64,000 nucleotides of DNA from Rhizobium oryzihabitans (GTDB lineage Bacteria > Pseudomonadota > Alphaproteobacteria > Rhizobiales > Rhizobiaceae), in NCBI RefSeq assembly GCF_010669145.1, contig NZ_CP048635.1:248001-312000 (forward strand). The letters run 5' to 3'. This document shows, piece by piece, positions 28,837 through 37,436 of this stretch. The notes under the pieces were generated by a model, which made no database searches, was not told the origin of the DNA, and saw nothing but the letters and a program-made list of their open reading frames with translations. The position numbers and the translations under genes are program-made. Numbering within the stretch: the stretch's first letter is position 1; each line of letters begins with the position of its first letter.

Positions 28837-30060
28837 TCAGCGCCAGGAATAACCATGGCTGTGACGCACGAGCTTGCGCGCTCTTGGCACATAACGGCTC
28901 GCAGCAATGGCCTCTGCACCTATGACCGCGTAACGCGGCTCGAACAGCCGCTTCAGACGCGAAACGTCGCCATTGGAATCGGTCGCTTCCAGATCGGCAT
29001 CGACAAGATCGAAAACCGTGAAATCGGCGCGCTGACCGACATCGAGGCGGTTTTCCATGTCCAGGCGGATGATGGAGGCGGGATTGCGGGTGACGGCCTC
29101 GACCACATTTTCGAAAGGCATATCCACCGAAAGTAGCTTCGACATGGTCGTCGCCAGATCCCACACCGGGAAATTCATCGAATGGCCGTGCAAATCCGTG
29201 GAGATCGAGAAGGGCAAAAGGCCACGCGCAATCGCCGATTCCGCCACCTTGAAGGAGAAGGATGCGCCACCGTGACCGATATCCAGCCGGATGCCTTCAC
29301 CGGCGCAGCGTTCCGCGAGATTGAACAGGTCCTCGTCTTCCATGATGCTGGAGCCGGACTTGCCGTTGAAGCAGTGGGTCACGACATCGCCGGGGCCGAG
29401 AATTTCCAGCACCTCGTCGTAAAGTGCTGGCGGTTCGCCCACATGCACCATCATCGGCACTTTCAGGATCTTGGCGATCTTCTTGCCGAGCTTGACCGGC
29501 GTAACACCCCAGGAACCGGTGATGACGTGGCTCGCCCGCACCTTGAGGCCGACGATATGCTCGCTGTTTTCGGCGTAACATTCGATGATACGATCGAGAT
29601 CGATATCCTTGATGTCGCGCAGTTCCGGCACGCGGTTGCAGGCGACGAGCCCGATGGAGCCGAGATTGAGGAAGGCCTTGATGCGTTCCTTCGAGGGCTC
29701 GATGATATATTCGCGGAAACCGTGGAAATTCGCCTCGCCTGCCGAACCGGCATCCACCAGCGTCGTCACGCCGCGCTCGGCCCCGCATTCGGAGGGACGG
29801 ATGGAGATATCGGTGCCGCCATGCCAGATATGCACGTGCAGATCCACCCAGCCGGGCGAGATGAATGCGCCCTTCGCATCGATGCGCTGCGCATCCGCCG
29901 GCGCCTGAAGGGCAGGCCCGACCGCCGCGATCTTGCCATCGCCGCCGATCAGAATATCGGTCGAGGCCTGTGGCGCGCCCTTTCCGAAGCCGACGGGTTT
30001 CACATTGGAGAGAAGAATGGGAGCTTGAAGAGGCGCTTTCGCCTGTTCACCGGACGTCAT
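28837..30060 (-). CDS. cog3964 amidohydrolase-superfamily enzyme (dihydroorotase-like fold)
   Basis: A 407-residue metal-dependent hydrolase. Visible metal ligands are the HxH of WVDLHVHIWHG (His75, His77), a bridging lysine in GLKVRASH (Lys173), His206 in VHVGEP, His229 in VTHCFNG and Asp289 in ISTDLHGHSMN. The family was long called dihydroorotase. As I recall, related agrobacterial cog3964 proteins were instead shown to deacylate acetyl-(R)-mandelate-like esters, so the dihydroorotase label should be avoided. The start at 30060 is 2 bases from the dppC-like stop, so it is co-transcribed with the transporter. It may release an acyl group from an imported amino-acid derivative, which the PLP enzyme then processes. 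Confidence 0.88.
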   Translation of the reverse strand: MTSGEQAKAPLQAPILLSNVKPVGFGKGAPQASTDILIGGDGKIAAVGPALQAPADAQRIDAKGAFISPGWVDLHVHIWHGGTDISIRPSECGAERGVTTLVDAGSAGEANFHGFREYIIEPSKERIKAFLNLGSIGLVACNRVPELRDIKDIDLDRIIECYAENSEHIVGLKVRASHVITGSWGVTPVKLGKKIAKILKVPMMVHVGEPPALYDEVLEILGPGDVVTHCFNGKSGSSIMEDEDLFNLAERCAGEGIRLDIGHGGASFSFKVAESAIARGLLPFSISTDLHGHSMNFPVWDLATTMSKLLSVDMPFENVVEAVTRNPASIIRLDMENRLDVGQRADFTVFDLVDADLEATDSNGDVSRLKRLFEPRYAVIGAEAIAASRYVPRARKLVRHSHGYSWR

Positions 30061-30061
30061 A

Positions 30062-30937
30062 TTACAAATCCCTTCGCAGTCTTGGGTCGAGCATGTCCCG
30101 CAGCCCATCGCCGACCATTTGCAGCGAGAGCACGGAAAGAATGATGGCAAAGCCGGGGAAATAGGTCATCCAGTCCGCTTGGCCGATATATTGGCGGCCG
30201 GCGGAGATCATGGTTCCCCAGGTCGGAATTTCGGGGCTGACACCAAGCCCCAGGAATGAAAGCCCAGCCTCGGCCAGCATGGCGCTGGCGAAAAGGAAGG
30301 TGCATTGCACGAGGATTGGCGAGATCAGATTGCGCAGCACATGCCGCGTCATGATGTGGAAGGTGGAGATGCCGAGCGCCTTGGCCGCTTCCACATAGGG
30401 CAGTTCCCGGATCACCAGCGTCGAAGCGCGCACGATGCGGGCAAGACGCGGTGAGTAAACGACGGCAAGTGCGATGATGACAGTCGTCAGCGACGGGCCG
30501 AGCGCGGCCACCAGCGCGATAGCCAGCAGAATATCCGGAAACGCCATCATGGCATCGATCAACCGCGCGATCGGCGTATCCAGCTTCTGGAAGAAACCGG
30601 CAAGCAGGCCGAGCGTGATGCCGATCAACGCCGAGAGCGCCACCACGGCGGCCCCAACGAGAAGCGATAGCCTTCCGGCAAAGATGGTGCGGGAAAAGAC
30701 GTCGCGGCCGAATTCGTCGGTGCCGAACCAGTAGAGTTCGCTCGGCGGCTTCAGACGGTTCACGATCGACAGTTTCGACGGCGAATAAGGCGCGATCATC
30801 GGTGCGAAAACGGCAAGCAGCACGAAAACAAGCAGCACGATCAGACCGGCGGCGACCGTCTTGCGCTTCAGGAGACGCCGAATGAACAGGACGGTCGGGT
30901 TGCGCGCCGGCTGGGCGGTGGAGGTGATATCGGCCAT
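30062..30937 (-). CDS. Dipeptide-type ABC transporter permease DppC-like
   Basis: A 291-residue permease. The N-terminal OppC-type helix (LLKRKTVAAGLIVLLVFVLLAVFAPMIAPYSP) and PSELYWFGTDEFGRDVFSRTIFAGRLSLLVG are typical. The EAA loop reads YVEAAKALGISTFHIMTRHVLRNLISPILV. It overlaps the dppB-like stop by 4 bases and is followed at once by the amidohydrolase gene, linking transport and metabolism in one transcript. Confidence 0.93.
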   Translation of the reverse strand: MADITSTAQPARNPTVLFIRRLLKRKTVAAGLIVLLVFVLLAVFAPMIAPYSPSKLSIVNRLKPPSELYWFGTDEFGRDVFSRTIFAGRLSLLVGAAVVALSALIGITLGLLAGFFQKLDTPIARLIDAMMAFPDILLAIALVAALGPSLTTVIIALAVVYSPRLARIVRASTLVIRELPYVEAAKALGISTFHIMTRHVLRNLISPILVQCTFLFASAMLAEAGLSFLGLGVSPEIPTWGTMISAGRQYIGQADWMTYFPGFAIILSVLSLQMVGDGLRDMLDPRLRRDL

Positions 30938-31878
30938 CAGTAACGAACCCTCGGATCGACCAGCAGATACAGCATGTCGATGGCAAAATTGATGAGCACG
31001 TAAAGCCCGGCGATGACGAGAAGCGCGCCCTGAATGACCGGATAATCGCGTCGCAACACGGCCGACACGACAAGATTGCCGATGCCGGGCAGGCCGAAGA
31101 CGGTTTCCGTGACGACCGCGCCGGAAATCAGTACGGCGGCGGTGAGACCAAGCACGGTCAGGATGGGAATGAGCGCATTCTTCAGCGCATGTTTCATCAC
31201 CACCCGCCGCTCCTTGACACCCTTGGCTCTGGCGGTGCGGACATAATCGTCGCCGAGAACATCCAGCATCGAGGCGCGGGTGAAACGCAAAATGAGGGCC
31301 GAGGAAACGAGGCCGAGCGCGATTGCCGGCAAGGTCAGGTGATACATGCGCTCGAGGAAGCTTGCGCCTGGACCTCCATATCCCGAGACCGGGAACATAT
31401 CGAGCCGGACGGCGAAGAACTGCATGAGGATGAGGCCGAGCCAGAAGCTTGGAATGCTCGCCGCCAGCATCGCAATGGTGGTGGCGGCCTGATCCACGAA
31501 GGAACCGCGCCGGTAAGCGGCATAAATGCCGATGGGAAGCGCGATGGCACTGGCGATCAGCAGCGAAAAGATCGTCAGGAAGAAGGTCGGTTCCGCCCGA
31601 TCCAGAAGTGCTGCGCCGACCGGCATGTTGAGAAAGATCGACTGGCCGAGATCGCCCTTCAGCAATTGCCCGATATAATAGACATATTGCACGCCAAGCG
31701 ACTGATCGAGACCGAGCCGGGTGCGCAGCTCCGTTATGTCCTGCGCCGAGGCATCCGGCCCCAGCATCACCGCAGCCGGATCTCCGGGCGTGACGCGCAG
31801 GATGACGAAAACGATGGTGACGACGAGGAACATCACCACGATCATTCCGGCAAGTCTCTGGAAAATATACCGTATCAA
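30937..31878 (-). CDS. Dipeptide-type ABC transporter permease DppB-like
   Basis: Read from a TTG at 31878 (GGAG 10 bases upstream) it gives 313 residues beginning LIRYIFQRLAGMIVVMFLVVTIVFVILRVTPGDPA, the normal DppB start and length. The longer frame to 32109 runs through an intergenic repeat and is not real. The EAA region is DDYVRTARAKGVKERRVVMKHALKNALIPILTVLG, and it ends NFAIDMLYLLVDPRVRY. It pairs with the DppC-like subunit. Confidence 0.92.
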   Translation of the reverse strand: MIRYIFQRLAGMIVVMFLVVTIVFVILRVTPGDPAAVMLGPDASAQDITELRTRLGLDQSLGVQYVYYIGQLLKGDLGQSIFLNMPVGAALLDRAEPTFFLTIFSLLIASAIALPIGIYAAYRRGSFVDQAATTIAMLAASIPSFWLGLILMQFFAVRLDMFPVSGYGGPGASFLERMYHLTLPAIALGLVSSALILRFTRASMLDVLGDDYVRTARAKGVKERRVVMKHALKNALIPILTVLGLTAAVLISGAVVTETVFGLPGIGNLVVSAVLRRDYPVIQGALLVIAGLYVLINFAIDMLYLLVDPRVRY

Positions 31879-32009
31879 GAATAAAAGCTCCAAAGCGCGT
31901 GATGAGCCGCGACCAGCGACGGTTGAATAGAGTTGTCGATAAGTGCCGACAATTCCGGCACTTATGGTCGTAAAAATTCGGACCTTCCGCGTCTGCTTGA
32001 TACTCCCCT

Positions 32010-32123
32010 CATTCCTGTGCTTGTCACAGGAATCCAGCCGACGCGTGTCTGCGCGGCGGAACGACTCCTCCCAGCCCGAGGACTTGGGCTGGCTGGATCC
32101 CTGTGACAAGCACAGGGACGAGG
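32010..32123. repeat. Mosaic palindromic intergenic repeat (RIME-like), copy B
   Basis: The core (AATCCAGCCGACGCG through GACTTGGGCTGGCTGGAT) matches that of copy A at 7861-7979. The flanking arms differ but remain complementary to each other: TTCCTGTGCTTGTCACAGG and CCTGTGACAAGCACAGGG. It fills most of the 326-base gap between the binding-protein gene and the dppB-like gene; nothing else is evident in that gap. Confidence 0.78.
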
Positions 32124-32204
32124 ATGGAGACGCGGCAAGGACAGGAGGTCCGTGGCGACGGAAGTGCCGGATGCAGTACCCGGCACTCGATTGCCAAACC
32201 GGCC

Positions 32205-33731
32205 TTACTTCGTAACCGAGGCGTTCCAGAAATACGGCCAGGGAGCCGGATCGACGCCTTCCAGCTTGTTGGACTTGGCCGCCACGGCGTTGAAATCACC
32301 GATCTTGATGAGCGGCAGCTCGGCATAGATCGTCTTCTGCACATTGGCCCAGAGCGCGATACGCTTGTCCGGATCGGCTTCGGAGGTGAAGGCATCAACC
32401 GCCGCCTTGCGCGCCGGCGTGTCCCACCAGCCCGGCGAGCTGGTGGACAGCGCGCCCATCAGCGCCGGTTCCGGCAGGAAAGGGCTGTGGCTGATATAGA
32501 TGTCCCAGAGCTTCGGGTCGGCGCGGCGCTGCGTCAGCGTCGCCCAGTCCACCACCTGCATATCCACCTTGAAGCCGGCAAGCTTCAGATATTCCGCAGC
32601 GACCTGCGCCATCTTGTAGTGGAACTCATATTGGCGGCTGGTGAGGATGCGCAGCGGCTCACCATTATAACCGGCCGCCTTGAGCTTTTCCGCAGCAGCT
32701 TCCGGATTGCCGACATTGTAATTGCCCTCGACGCCGTCTTCCGTGTGCCAGGAGAAATTGTCGGGATAATAGGCGCCGTCAAGCGCGTAAAAATCCTTGC
32801 TACCGAAAGCGGCTGCCAGCATGTCTTCCATGTTCAGCGCCTCGGTTATCGCCTTGCGCACTTCAAGCTTGGAAGACAGTCCCTCCTTGGTGTTGAACAC
32901 GAAGACCGGGAAACCGAAAGGTTTCAGCATCAGCGGCTGCGACGCCGACGAAGACTTCACCTTGTCGAAAGATTCGACCGGAATGGAATCGACATAGTCA
33001 TACTGGCCGGAAACGGCGGCCTCGACACGGGTATTCGGATCAGGCACCGGAACGAAGCGAATTTCATCGAGATATTGATGGCGTGCGCCACCGTAACCGT
33101 CGCTTTCGCCATCGCGGGACTTGTAGCCGTCGAAGCGGACGAGCTGGATATACTGGTCGGCCTTGCGCTCCTTCAGCATGTAGGGACCGGTGCCGATGAA
33201 TTCCGCCATCGGCTCCGCCTGCTTTTCAGCCGGCAGGATGATCGCCGCCGAATTGTTGAAGGCGAGCAGCGAGGTCAGCGGCGCATAGGGCTGCTTGAGG
33301 GTGACCGCCACCGTCCCTGCATCCGGTGCGGAGATATTCTCGATGAACCCTGCGGCCTGCTTGCCGCGCGAGGCGATCTTCATCCAGCGGCCAAGCGAGG
33401 CGACGACATCTTCGGAGGTCATGTCGCTGCCGTCATGGAACTTGACGCCCTGACGCAGCTTGATCGTGTAGGTTTTACCATCAGCACTGATTTCAGGCAG
33501 GCTTTCCGCTAGAAGCGGGGTCACCTTCCAGCCCTTGTCAAAGGTGTAGAGCGTTTCGAAAATATGCTGCGTGACGATGCCGACGAGATCGGCCGTCGAG
33601 GCCATCGGATCGAGCGTCGGCGGCTCGCCGATCGTGGCGACGTTGATGACGCCGCCCTTTTCCTGAGCCATCATCACACCCGGCGCAAGCAACAAAGCGG
33701 CGGTGGCGAGAAATGCAAGTTTACGTCTCAT
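32205..33731 (-). CDS. Family 5 solute-binding protein (DppA-like)
   Basis: A 508-residue periplasmic binding protein. The start at 33731, with GGGAG upstream, gives the signal peptide MRRKLAFLATAALLLAPGVMMA. Family 5 features are GGVINVATIGEPPTLDPMASTADLVGIVTQHIFETLY, TYTIKLRQGVKFHDGSDMTSEDVVASLGRWM and RKAITEALNMEDMLAAAFG. It is the first gene of the leftward dpp-like transcript, separated from dppB by a repeat that may reduce downstream expression. The ligand is probably the amide-containing or peptide-like compound processed by the linked amidohydrolase and PLP enzyme. Confidence 0.92.
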   Translation of the reverse strand: MRRKLAFLATAALLLAPGVMMAQEKGGVINVATIGEPPTLDPMASTADLVGIVTQHIFETLYTFDKGWKVTPLLAESLPEISADGKTYTIKLRQGVKFHDGSDMTSEDVVASLGRWMKIASRGKQAAGFIENISAPDAGTVAVTLKQPYAPLTSLLAFNNSAAIILPAEKQAEPMAEFIGTGPYMLKERKADQYIQLVRFDGYKSRDGESDGYGGARHQYLDEIRFVPVPDPNTRVEAAVSGQYDYVDSIPVESFDKVKSSSASQPLMLKPFGFPVFVFNTKEGLSSKLEVRKAITEALNMEDMLAAAFGSKDFYALDGAYYPDNFSWHTEDGVEGNYNVGNPEAAAEKLKAAGYNGEPLRILTSRQYEFHYKMAQVAAEYLKLAGFKVDMQVVDWATLTQRRADPKLWDIYISHSPFLPEPALMGALSTSSPGWWDTPARKAAVDAFTSEADPDKRIALWANVQKTIYAELPLIKIGDFNAVAAKSNKLEGVDPAPWPYFWNASVTK

Positions 33732-33765
33732 TGTTAAGCTCCCAGCTCTTAGTTCCAACCTTACG

Positions 33766-33780
33766 TATTCCATTATTATG
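33766..33780. promoter_or_regulatory. Putative IclR operator, site 2
   Basis: Its reverse complement is CATAATAATGGAATA, one base different from the site at 27368-27382. It lies 35 bases upstream of the DppA-like start, suggesting that both ends of the locus are under the same regulator. Confidence 0.55.
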
Positions 33781-34249
33781 TTATATGCATCTTTATAACA
33801 GAATATCTCGATAAGACGCCTTGTCAATGACCTTGCCGCGGGATGACGGAATTCATTGGCTGGACAAAATGGGAAGGCAGATTCGGCGGAGACGAAAACA
33901 AAGCGTGAAGCCAGAAAAATCGAGGTTTCAGCCCAAAAAGGCGCGGCTTCCGGCCATCGACAGGTATCAATATCGCTGCAGGAAGGGGCGCGGCTGGCCT
34001 TCGGCCGGGAAACCGAGGAAGCGAATTAAGCAGGTTGGATATTTCGCATCTGCGAACAAAGTGCTATTGAGGATTATACCAACACCAGATTACGCCAGAC
34101 ATACCCTCACTTTCCTATTAATCGTTACGTCATTTGCCTCCACCAGCCGTGTTTTTAAGGGCTGCAGACCGACCTGATATTCTACACCGCCGAGCTTTAT
34201 TCCAGGGCGGATTATAAATTTTTATTACGTTGAAATTATTGAGGAAATC
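33781..34249. other. Intergenic region before the glycosyltransferase gene
   Basis: These 469 bases hold a 118-codon open frame at 33821-34177 with no ribosome-binding site and basic low-complexity translation, which I do not accept as a gene. The last 100 bases are AT-rich and end in TGAGGAAATC before the ATG at 34250. No recognisable repeat was seen. Confidence 0.45.
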
Positions 34250-35374
34250 ATGAAGACGGCAATCGTGCATGACTGGCTCACCGACAGAGGTGGCGCCGAA
34301 AAAGTGCTTCACAACCTTCTTGAAATTTATCCTCACGCGGATCTCTTTTGCCTCGTCGATTTTATGAGCGAGCGCGACCGAGGGTTCCTCGGCGGCCGCC
34401 CGGTCAACACCTCCTTCATTCAGAAAATGCCTTTCGCCCGGAAAAAATATCGCTCCTATCTGCCGCTGATGCCGATCGCCATCGAGCAATTCGATCTGAG
34501 CGGCTACGATCTGGTGATTTCCTCAAGTTATGCCGTCGCCAAGGGCGTCATCACCGGCCCTGGCCAGTTTCATGTCTCTTACATTCACAGCCCCATCCGG
34601 TATGCGTGGGATCTCCAGCACCAGTATCTGAAGGAAACCAGGCTCAATCGCGGGTTCGCTTCATGGATCGCGCGCGCGATCCTGCACTACATCCGCATGT
34701 GGGACATTCGCACCTCGCACGGCGTCGACCTGATGACGGTCAATTCCAAATTCATTCGCAGCCGCGTGCGCAAATGTTACGGGCGCGATTCTACCGTGAT
34801 CTATCCGCCGGTGGACACCTCCCATCTCTCCCCTTCCGACTGGAAAGGCGATTATTTCGTCACCGCCTCACGTTTGGTGCCATACAAGAAGGTGCATCTG
34901 ATCGTTGAAGCCTTTGCGAAGATGCCGGAACGTCGGCTGGTCGTCATCGGCGATGGCCCGGACATGAAACGCATCCGTGAAATCGCCACGCCCAACGTCG
35001 AAATCCTCGGCTTTGTCGGCAATGAAGAACTTCACAAATACATGGCGGAAGCCAAGGCCTTCGTCTTCGCCGCGGAAGACGATTTCGGCATCGTGCCGGT
35101 CGAATCCCAGGCGCTCGGCACACCGGTCATCGCCTATGGCAAAGGCGGCGTGCTGGAAACCGTCATTCCGCTCGGCGCCTCAAACCAGCCGACCGGCCTC
35201 TATTTCGGCGAACAGACCCCCGAGGCCATCTGCGCCGCCGTCCAGGAATTCGTCGACAATTCCGACCGTTTCGACAAGAACGCCTGCATCGACAACGCCG
35301 CCCGCTTCTCCCGCGAACGTTTTCTGCGGGAATTTGCCGATACCGTGAATTTTGCGCTGGCAGCACGGGCCTGA
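34250..35374 (+). CDS. GT4-family glycosyltransferase
   Basis: A 374-residue GT-B glycosyltransferase. The N-terminal domain starts MKTAIVHDWLTDRGGAEKVL, with the GGAE acceptor-side motif, and contains YIHSPIRYAWDL. The C-terminal donor domain has VTASRLVPYKKVHLIVEAFAKMPERRLVVIGDGPD, GFVGNEELHKYMAEAKAFVFAAEDDFGIVPVESQALGTPVIAYGKGG, with the EX7E-type glutamates in EDDFGIVPVE. It resembles GDP-mannose-dependent transferases of exopolysaccharide assembly. A Wza-like export gene follows after 409 bases. No polymerase or other transferases lie near, so it looks like an outlying polysaccharide gene. Confidence 0.88.
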   Translation: MKTAIVHDWLTDRGGAEKVLHNLLEIYPHADLFCLVDFMSERDRGFLGGRPVNTSFIQKMPFARKKYRSYLPLMPIAIEQFDLSGYDLVISSSYAVAKGVITGPGQFHVSYIHSPIRYAWDLQHQYLKETRLNRGFASWIARAILHYIRMWDIRTSHGVDLMTVNSKFIRSRVRKCYGRDSTVIYPPVDTSHLSPSDWKGDYFVTASRLVPYKKVHLIVEAFAKMPERRLVVIGDGPDMKRIREIATPNVEILGFVGNEELHKYMAEAKAFVFAAEDDFGIVPVESQALGTPVIAYGKGGVLETVIPLGASNQPTGLYFGEQTPEAICAAVQEFVDNSDRFDKNACIDNAARFSRERFLREFADTVNFALAARA

Positions 35375-35783
35375 TGAGGGAGCAGCATTATAAAAGATGT
35401 TGGCAAAACAATTGATTAACCAATACTTTGAATCAATCGCCAAAGAAACCCCGCAAGCGTGACAAAACTGCACTAGCGCATTGCAGCAATCAAAGAGATT
35501 ATGGCGTCTGGCTGGCTAAAACTCACACCATTCGGGTACGCGAGATATTGAGCGTTGTGCCGGCTTTGGTGGCGCATTTGAACTTTGAATGAACTTGAAG
35601 CAGCGCCTGAAATTGGGCATATGCCTGATAAAAGCGTCAATATTGCGGAACGCGATTCTGCTGAACGAATGTAATGCCGATTAGGGTTTCCTTTATCGGC
35701 ATCCTTTATGAAGTGCTTATTTTATAAATTATACCGACGTCCGGGTCATTTCCTTTTCGGACAAAATTCATTTTGAGGACCAA
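35375..35783 (+). other. Intergenic region between glycosyltransferase and export-lipoprotein genes
   Basis: No gene is supported in these 409 bases. An 8-bp perfect hairpin (ATGCCGAT at 35674-35681 with ATCGGCAT at 35695-35702) lies 80 bases before the next start and lacks a T run. The sequence from 35705 to 35775 is AT-rich and probably contains the promoter of the export gene. Confidence 0.45.
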
Positions 35784-36980
35784 ATGCGTTTATTGAATGT
35801 TTCGATTCTGCTTGCCTCTGCAGCACTGGCAGGCTGCACGGTCACTGCGGCATCAGGGCCTGATGCGGCGACAATCGAATCCAACGCTTCCGTAAAGTTC
35901 GGCACCAAGGACAAGAAGAAGACCGCAGGCGTCGACTACGCGCTCATCGATGTGAACAGCTCCGTCCTGAACTATGTCGGCGATACCACCACCAGTACCC
36001 TGCTCGGCAGCTTCGGCGGCGGCAAGGGTGGCGTTCCGGCGCTGCCGATGGGTGTCGGCGACGTGGTGCAGGTCGCGATCTTCGAAAGCCAGGCGGGTGG
36101 CCTCTTCATTCCCGCCGACGCAGGCAGCCGTCCCGGCAATTATATCAGCCTGCCAAACCAGACGGTGGACCGGGAGGGCAATATCAGCGTTCCCTACGCC
36201 GGCAAGATCCGCGCGACGGGTCGCAATGTCGAGGACGTTCAGAGCGAAATCGAAGAACGGCTGGCCAACCGCGCCATCGAACCACAAGTTCTCATCACCA
36301 AGATTTCCAGCCGTTCCGCCCAGGCCTCCGTGCTTGGCGACGTGAAGGAGCCCACGAAGGTCCAGCTTTCGGAAGCGGGTGATCGCGTTCTCGACGTCAT
36401 CTCCTATGCAAAGGGCCTCAGCGCCCCGAATATCGAGTCCTACGTTACGCTGATCCGTCGCGGAAAGACTGCGCGCGTCAACTACAATCATCTCGTCAGC
36501 ACGCCCACCGAGAACATCTATGTGGTTCCGGGCGACACGATCATGGTGGAGCGTGAGCGCCGCACCTATCTGGCCTTCGGCGCTTCCGGCCTCAACGGAC
36601 GTTTCGAGTTCGAGGACGCCGATCTCAAACTGTCGGATGCACTTGGCAAGGCCGGTGGATTGCTCGATTCCCGCGCGGACCCCGCTCAGGTCTATATTTA
36701 TCGTATCGTCAGACGCGATCTTCTCGTGAAGCTCGGCATCGATACCTCCAAATTCCCGGGCCAGGAAATTCCGGTCATATTCCGTGCCAACCTTCGCGAT
36801 CCCTCGACCTTCTTCGCCAGCACGAAGTTCCCGATGCAGGATCGCGACATCATCTACGTCACGAATTCGCAGGCCACCGAACTTTATAAGTTCCTGGATC
36901 TCGTTGGCTCCGTTCCCGCAACGACGGGCAATGTCGCCGAGGACGTACTCTCGACACGCAACGCCATCCGGGCTTTCTGA
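35784..36980 (+). CDS. Wza-like polysaccharide export outer-membrane lipoprotein
   Basis: A 398-residue protein with a lipoprotein signal MRLLNVSILLASAALAGC (lipobox LAGC, lipidated Cys18). The polysaccharide-export domain follows (GVGDVVQVAIFESQAGGLFIP, VDREGNISVPYAGKIRATGRNVEDVQSEIEERLANRAIEPQVLI), then SLBB-type repeats (VQLSEAGDRVLDVISYAKGL, LKLSDALGKAGGLLDSRADPAQVYIYR). The C-terminus, DLVGSVPATTGNVAEDVLSTRNAIRAF, lacks an obvious long amphipathic helix. It forms an outer-membrane channel for exopolysaccharide. A terminator follows at 37009. Confidence 0.9.
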   Translation: MRLLNVSILLASAALAGCTVTAASGPDAATIESNASVKFGTKDKKKTAGVDYALIDVNSSVLNYVGDTTTSTLLGSFGGGKGGVPALPMGVGDVVQVAIFESQAGGLFIPADAGSRPGNYISLPNQTVDREGNISVPYAGKIRATGRNVEDVQSEIEERLANRAIEPQVLITKISSRSAQASVLGDVKEPTKVQLSEAGDRVLDVISYAKGLSAPNIESYVTLIRRGKTARVNYNHLVSTPTENIYVVPGDTIMVERERRTYLAFGASGLNGRFEFEDADLKLSDALGKAGGLLDSRADPAQVYIYRIVRRDLLVKLGIDTSKFPGQEIPVIFRANLRDPSTFFASTKFPMQDRDIIYVTNSQATELYKFLDLVGSVPATTGNVAEDVLSTRNAIRAF

Positions 36981-37008
36981 CGCTCGACATCTTACCGCTC
37001 GCATCAAG

Positions 37009-37035
37009 GCCGCCTCTGAAACGAGGCGGCTTTTT
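37009..37035 (+). terminator. Rho-independent terminator
   Basis: GCCGCCTC (37009-37016) pairs with GAGGCGGC (37023-37030), followed by TTTTT. It ends the export-lipoprotein transcript. Confidence 0.9.
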
Positions 37036-37436
37036 CGTTTGGTCGGAACCAAAGGGGCAAGCGAGCCCGGTGTGCTTCAGATGCCGACAGGCCGAGCATG
37101 GTTGGAGAACCAGTCTGTGGTTCAAGTTACTCACCAAGCGCGACTGGTTTTCTTCCTACTTTCCATCGCGATTTGCGGAAATCAACGCGCTCTTCCATAT
37201 CGAAGCCGGGGCGTAGACCCTCAGCCGCCTTGCATTGAACCCAGCGGCGAACATATGCGGAAAGCCGCCATATGCCTTGCATCGCAAGGCGATATGCCAG
37301 CTGACGTTGTCGTCGCCATTACAAAAGTTTAAGGTGCTTTCGCAGCGCATTGGGTGTCTTGTGGGGAAAAGCTGCTCCCAAGGCTTGCCGCACATGTTCG
37401 GTAAACATGTATCGCTCTCATAAGCGGAACCGTCAG
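37036..37436 (+). other. Intergenic region with possible C-terminal gene remnant
   Basis: One frame reads, after codons for EHGWRTSLWFKLL, the segment TKRDWFSSYFPSRFAEINAL and stops at about 37216. It has protein-like character but no start or match I recognise, so it may be the end of a decayed gene. The rest, to the MFP start at 37437, shows nothing clear. Confidence 0.3.

Noticed and set aside
28837..30060. Dihydroorotase assignment
   Set aside because: The metal site fits the superfamily, but cog3964 members are not pyrimidine enzymes and the neighbours are not pyr genes.
31879..32109. Upstream extension of the dppB-like frame
   Set aside because: Translates the intergenic palindromic repeat; the TTG at 31878 gives the standard protein length.
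33821..34177. 118-codon frame before the glycosyltransferase
   Set aside because: No ribosome-binding site, basic low-complexity start and no recognisable domain; treated as intergenic.
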